Made by a program: the position numbers and the translations under genes. From assembly GCA_946807835.1 (NCBI GenBank), contig OX327702.1, forward strand, positions 15,624,001 to 15,688,000: a DNA stretch of 64,000 nucleotides. Reading direction: 5' to 3'. Source of the stretch: Ailanthus altissimus (Eukaryota; Streptophyta; Magnoliopsida; Sapindales; Simaroubaceae). The notes beneath the pieces were generated by a model. The model searched no databases, was not told the DNA's origin, and was given only the letters and a program-made list of their open reading frames with translations. This document shows positions 59,890 to 64,000 of this stretch, in pieces (the first letter of the stretch is position 1; each line of letters begins with the position of its first letter).

Positions 59890-61300
59890 AAGCCAAATGA
59901 TGACTTTATGGTTTAGGATGGTTGCTTGTTTAAATGGAACCGCATATGCACTCTAAGGAGTTCTTTACGAGACAAGCTTATCGGGGAGATGCATTCAGGT
60001 GACTTATTGGCTATGCGGATTGAGACAAGACCATAGCCAACTTGAAGGAAAGGTACTATTGGCCTCAACTAATGAGAGATACAGGCAAGTTCATACAGAG
60101 GTGTCCTATATGTCAAAGGAGCAAAGGCCAGGTACAAAATATTGGTTTGTATATGCCTTTATTTGTACTTAATACATATTGGAATGATATTTCTATAAAT
60201 TTTGTGCTTGGATTATTGAGGACTCAAATAGGGCATGTTGTTATTTTTGTAGTTGTTGATTGGTTTTCTAAGATAACACATTTCATCCTTTGTCAAAAGA
60301 TAACAAATGCCTACCATGTTTCCAAATTAGTTTTTTGGGAGGTGGTACGTTTGCATTGTGTTCCTTTGAGCATTTTTTCAAATAAGGATAACATATTTCT
60401 TGCTACATTTTGGCTTACTTTGTGGAATAGTTTCAAAGCAAAATTAAAGTTCTCAAGTATGGCACATCCTCAAACTGATTGTTAGATTGAAGTAGTGAAT
60501 ATATCCTTGGGCAACCTACTTCAATGTATTTGTGGAGAAAAGCAGAGTCAATAGGACATTGCAGCAAAAGAAAATTTTTCCCACAATAACTTAGTGCATC
60601 GTTCAATAAGGAGAAATCTGTTTTCCATAGTCTATTAGCAATTTAATGAGAATATGCACTTGTATAAATATAAAAGTATATGTACATTCAAGGATGACAC
60701 ATCAGCACTGATCAACCTGATGGGTACAAGGACGAGTCGCTAAGGCAATATAAGGGGAAGGTTCTAAGCTCGAATCCTTGGGAGAGGTCGTGCATGAGTA
60801 CCTCCCCCTCGGCATACCCTGGTGGACCCAAGGTGTTAGGTAGGCCCTACACACTCTATCATAGTCTACACCAAAGTACCAAGGCACGTTGTAGATCTCG
60901 TCAAATTTCCTTCTAACGCAAGATCCTTAGTTGCTTTTGCTTCTGCTAAGAGCTATATGGAGATATTCTAAGATGTACATGATACTTTGAAAAATCAGGG
61001 CAAAAAATATAAGAAAGTAATGGATAAGCATAAGCAACCTTAGAAGTTTGAAGTTGGAGATCAAGTCATGATTTATTTGCGTAATGAGAAAATGCCAACT
61101 GGGGTTCATAGAAAACTTCAATCGAAAAAGAATGATCTATACACAATCTTGAAAAAGATCAATGACAATGCATATATTATTAACCTTTCAAGAGACATGG
61201 GCATTTCTAAGACATTCAACGTGGTAGACTTGTCTCATTTATATTCAAAAGCAAGACTAATATTAGTCAAGGACGAGTTCTTTGCACGTAGAAGAGAATG
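59890..61300 (+). pseudogene. Integrase and C-terminal region of the old gypsy element
   Basis: An open piece at 60042-60485 shows 'ERYYWPQLMRDTGKFIQRCPICQRSKGQ' (zinc region), 'FVVVDWFSKITHF', 'SNKDNIFLATFW' (second Asp shifted or changed) and 'AHPQTD'. After a SINE-like insert near 60640-60915 the C-terminal part continues with 'FEVGDQVMIYLRNEKMP' and 'FNVVDLSHLYS' at 61040-61290. No chromodomain was recognised after it. Broken by stops. Confidence 0.75.
60640..60915 (+). mobile_element. Probable tRNA-derived SINE in the integrase
   Basis: The integrase frame is interrupted by about 275 bases. Inside, a tRNA-like head starts near 60715: an A-box-like gtcgctaaggca (60737) and a B-box-like gctcgaatcc (60769) stand about 30 bases apart, as in pol III promoters of plant SINEs. 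A GC-richer body follows. The insert ends near 60915. No clear target duplication was found, and the 75 bases before the head are unexplained. Confidence 0.45.
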
Positions 61301-61360
61301 ATGAGGAACAAATTAGGAATACGCAACCTATGATGCATATTATCGGATGATTCCTTTCCT

Positions 61361-61820
61361 TGTGAGACTAGGACATTGGTATGTACTCTTTTTCCTTTCT
61401 CCATGCGGATTGTAACTCATCAAGTATTCATGTATTTTATAAGTTTAGTAGTTTCTTAAGTTAATGTTTCCTTATTAGGTTTAAATTACTATTATATTAG
61501 GATTTTATTTGTTTTAGAAATAGAATAATTTTCAAAGTAGGTTTTACTAAACTATGAGGGATGTTCCTAGTATATAAAGTACCATAAATATACTATTTAG
61601 AAGATAATTCTTTGAACTATTTTGTTAATTTCTGCAGAGCAAGAGAGTAAGAACTCTTTTAACAAAGCCTTGTCGTTTCTTCCTTAAGTTCAAGATTCAA
61701 GTTTACCGTTTTCATCTTGATTTCTTAGATTGATTTATTATTCTTTTCATCATGTTGAACAATATCAACAATCTTTCATTTATGTGAATGATATTGTGAA
61801 GCATATTAATGCTTGTCCTA
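61361..61820 (+). repeat. 3' LTR of the old gypsy element
   Basis: It starts TGTGAGACTAGG and ends TTGTCCTA, 460 bases like the 5' LTR. It is followed directly by Mutator-like transposase sequence on the minus strand. Confidence 0.8.
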
Positions 61821-61834
61821 CGTTACATGCCTCA

Positions 61835-63800
61835 GCTTTCTCACTCCTCTTGATCATTCTCTCTATTAATTTTAGATTAATGAATTCCAACAAGTCTAAC
61901 ACATGTCTTTTCCTATATTCATTAAGGAAGCCATTCTATAACTTACATATATTATTCGTAACATGGTCAGACTTGTAAAAAACATCAAAGAAATAGTTGG
62001 TCCATATACTAGACTCACTGTCCACCAACCACTTATATGCCTTTTCACTTTCAGACTTGATTGCATTTATTGCTATCTCATAATCTTGTTAGTTTCTCTT
62101 GCAACTTTCCAAAAGTACTTTCTCAGAACATGACTTGAATGTTATCTTTTGAAATTGGTATATACATGCCTACAACAATACATAACTGTGGCATTAGGGA
62201 TTAATTCTTACATGACATAAATGTTACCTTCTATATATCTGACATCCAAGTCACAACCATATCATTCTATACGCCCATGTGCTATACAAAAAGTTATAAA
62301 AACCAAGACCAACTACCTTACTTTCTTGCTCACGTATACAAACTACCACAGAAAAGATGCCATTGTTGCTCACATATACAAACTAGCAACTGGCCCTTTA
62401 AGGTGACAATTATCTAGACCAATAATTCTTCTACAACCTTTTATGAAGCCCTTTTATTAAGCCCTGAAACTAAAAAACAATCTCTTGAATGAAGCAACAC
62501 CATTTTGTCTAGTTTCTTCGTGCATTTTACATGTTTCCCCATGGTTAATCTTTATAATCACATTGGCACAAGCAAACAGATAAACATGTATTTTCAAAAT
62601 CATTTTCTCTTACCCCTCAAAAATTTGTATTTAGCCCCGTAAAGCTTTCTCTAGTTTTTGAAGTACCAAATCTTCTATACAACTCAACAACTATGGTAGA
62701 GGATCTAATACCAAGGTTACTTATAGTGGTGTTGAACCGCTTCTGTACAATAAAATGTTGTTGACTTCTTTGGTATTATTTCTTAACCTTACACAAGTGT
62801 GTCCTTCCCCTTTTATTATCATCACCATAAAAGTAACTTTATCCACCATGATGGAGGCATGTATTCTGAAATTACAATTAGGTAAGGCATATTTATCATT
62901 TACTCTCAACTTGTCATTCTTAATTCTGTGCAAGCTTATCCCTTCTTGGATGACATAGTCTCTCAAAATTTGTCTCATTTTAAAAGATATTTTTTTATCC
63001 CTACGTCTCTTGAACTCTTTTCATATAATCTTTCTCTGTATTGCATCAACTCTATAATCTTCCTTATTATCGGTCTCAGAATCTACAATCTACATTCTCA
63101 CAACTATATAGATCTTTATCCTCAAAGAAATCATCATCATTCTCCTTATCAAGTTAATCATCATCACTGTAACTTTCAAGAATTTCTCTAATATCTTCAT
63201 CTATCCAATTTATACTATCAAAACTTTATATGTCATCTTCATTATCTATGCCAACCTTGAAGGCATTTACATTAATACTAGTGTATGAATTTTATGGATT
63301 GTATTTGGGTTTGCTGGTTTGGAGTTTGGTTTAGGTGAGGAGATGGAATTTTGAGATGTTGGTTTAAGGTTTGATTTAGGTGAGGATATGGGATTTTGGA
63401 ATGCTGGTTCACGGTTTAGTTTAGGTGAGCATATGAGATTTTGGGATGTTGGTTCAAGGTTTAGTTGTGCTTATAGATATGGGGTAATGAGTGGTTGTAA
63501 GTCCAGAGACAACAATTCCATCTCCATATCCATAATCATCCTCTTATATTCAATGCCATAATTAGGAAGCTTAACAACTCCACATCTCTTTCCATTACTA
63601 TTCTTTCATAGAACCCTAAGAAAACTCTCCTTATCACAAACTTTTCATCATGATACCTATGTCTCCTATACTTATCCATTAATCAAAGCAACTAAACTTA
63701 TGTGGTCAAGGTCAACATGCATTTCAAAATTTGTCATAAAACTCGTTCATAATCTTGCGATTTGCCATTTAATTACAAAAAATATAGTAAACAATGAGAC
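61835..63800 (-). pseudogene. N-terminal and central part of a Mutator-like (MULE) transposase
   Basis: Read from high to low coordinates: a possible start near 63768; a region with three 45-bp coding repeats (63325-63459); the N-terminal DNA-binding domain at 62978-62721 ('LRDYVIQEGISLHRIKNDKLRV', 'CNFRIHASIMVDKVTFMV', 'EGHTCVR'); the transposase core near 62440-62385 ('GCRRIIGLDNCHLKGPVA', first Asp of the DDE triad); and the helical region at 62080-61840 ('SEKAYKWLVDSES', 'FFDVFYKSDHVTNNICK', 'LLEFINLKLIERMIKR'). The remaining C-terminal tail is at 42430-42828. The gene is heavily mutated. Terminal inverted repeats were not found. Confidence 0.75.
63325..63459 (-). repeat. Three tandem 45-bp units in the MULE N-terminal region
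   Basis: Units are 63325-63369, 63370-63414 and 63415-63459, each 45 bases with tttaggtgag and atgttggtt-like parts. On the minus strand each encodes 15 residues of the pattern SPKxNxxPxxQNxIx, so the repeat keeps the reading frame. Confidence 0.85.
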
Positions 63801-64000
63801 ATAACATATTTTAGATTGGCATAACCCATTTTCATCAAAATTCCTTTTTTTTCCGAACCCATTTTTTCAAACCCATTTTTTTTTTAAACACGACAATGCC
63901 TTAAAAAACCCATTTTCCCATTAATATTCCATCTTTTAGAACATAAAATTTTGAAACACACCATTCCTCTTTAAATGTTTATGTTTTTGTAAAAAATATT
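63801..64000. other. Right end of the window, no recognised feature
   Basis: AT-rich sequence with several 'aacccatttt' repeats (63826-63915). It probably lies upstream of the MULE gene; no terminal inverted repeat could be defined. Confidence 0.4.

Larger units (their letters stand above)
42829..61820 (+). mobile_element. Old gypsy chromovirus-like element inserted in a Mutator-like transposase gene
   Basis: Two 460-bp LTRs (42829-43288 and 61361-61820) share most of their sequence but differ at many sites. A tRNA-Met-type primer site lies at 43296. The interior has gag, protease/RT, RNase H, integrase and a C-terminal part in the gypsy order, all broken. It has been split twice by younger LTRs of another family (43722-45732 and 47118-58842). 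No target duplication is visible, in line with its age. Minus the inserts it is about 5.2 kb, normal for a small chromovirus. Confidence 0.8.

Noticed and set aside
60702..60887. tRNA gene or small coding frame in the integrase insert
   Set aside because: Box-like words are present but no tRNA cloverleaf can be completed, and the minus-strand frame has no domain; a SINE is the better reading.

Overview
The window is nuclear plant DNA, most likely from a eudicot. It is AT-rich, has plant-type polyubiquitin (Ser19, Asp24, Ala57), a spliced CASP-like membrane protein gene, and plant LTR retrotransposon lineages with tRNA-Met or Athila-type primer sites. Only two host genes are convincing: a four-unit polyubiquitin gene (36412-37332, with an intron in its 5' leader) and a three-exon CASP-like gene (38151-40235). 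They sit in a small genic island of about 35.4-42.4 kb between two stacks of nested transposable elements.

Left stack, 1-35415. First comes a decayed Ty3/gypsy (Tat/Ogre-like) remnant (1-4366). A minus-strand Ty1/copia remnant follows (4367-~8280), with a solo LTR inside its LTR (5654-6831, TSD CCTAT). A plus-strand copia remnant spans ~8285-21749. Its LTR was split twice: by a solo LTR (9212-10769, TSD GTAGG) and by a complete, very young, gag-protease-only Athila-like element (11078-18561, TSD CACGT, two 1486-bp LTRs with no difference seen in the stretches compared). Next is a minus-strand copia element (21750-31602) whose 3' pol end is split by a Tekay-type solo LTR (24166-26946). An inverted Tekay LTR plus primer site (31603-34388) and an Athila-type LTR fragment (~34430-35415) complete the stack.

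Right stack, 42430-63900. The outermost layer is a decayed minus-strand Mutator-like transposase gene, cut in two by a gypsy chromovirus-like element (42829-61820, 460-bp LTRs). That element was hit in gag by a solo LTR (43722-45732) and in reverse transcriptase by a second LTR of the same family (47118-58842, TSD ATCAC). The second LTR was hit in turn by a nearly intact Tekay-type chromovirus (47781-58188, TSD GTGTT), which carries gag, pol and a chromodomain in one frame with three in-frame stops. A probable tRNA-derived SINE lies in the outer element's integrase.

The most unusual structure is a set of short GC-rich dyads of the form CGC-N4-GCG with variable outer arms. They are clustered just upstream of the TATA box in the LTRs of Athila-like elements, repeated in the internal non-coding part of the young element, and echoed in a copia leader. 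Also notable are the young gag-protease element without polymerase, four purine-tract copies in its 3' part, a solo LTR with an internal inversion, and a Tekay/copia junction. All boundaries were read by eye; no alignment or database search was run.
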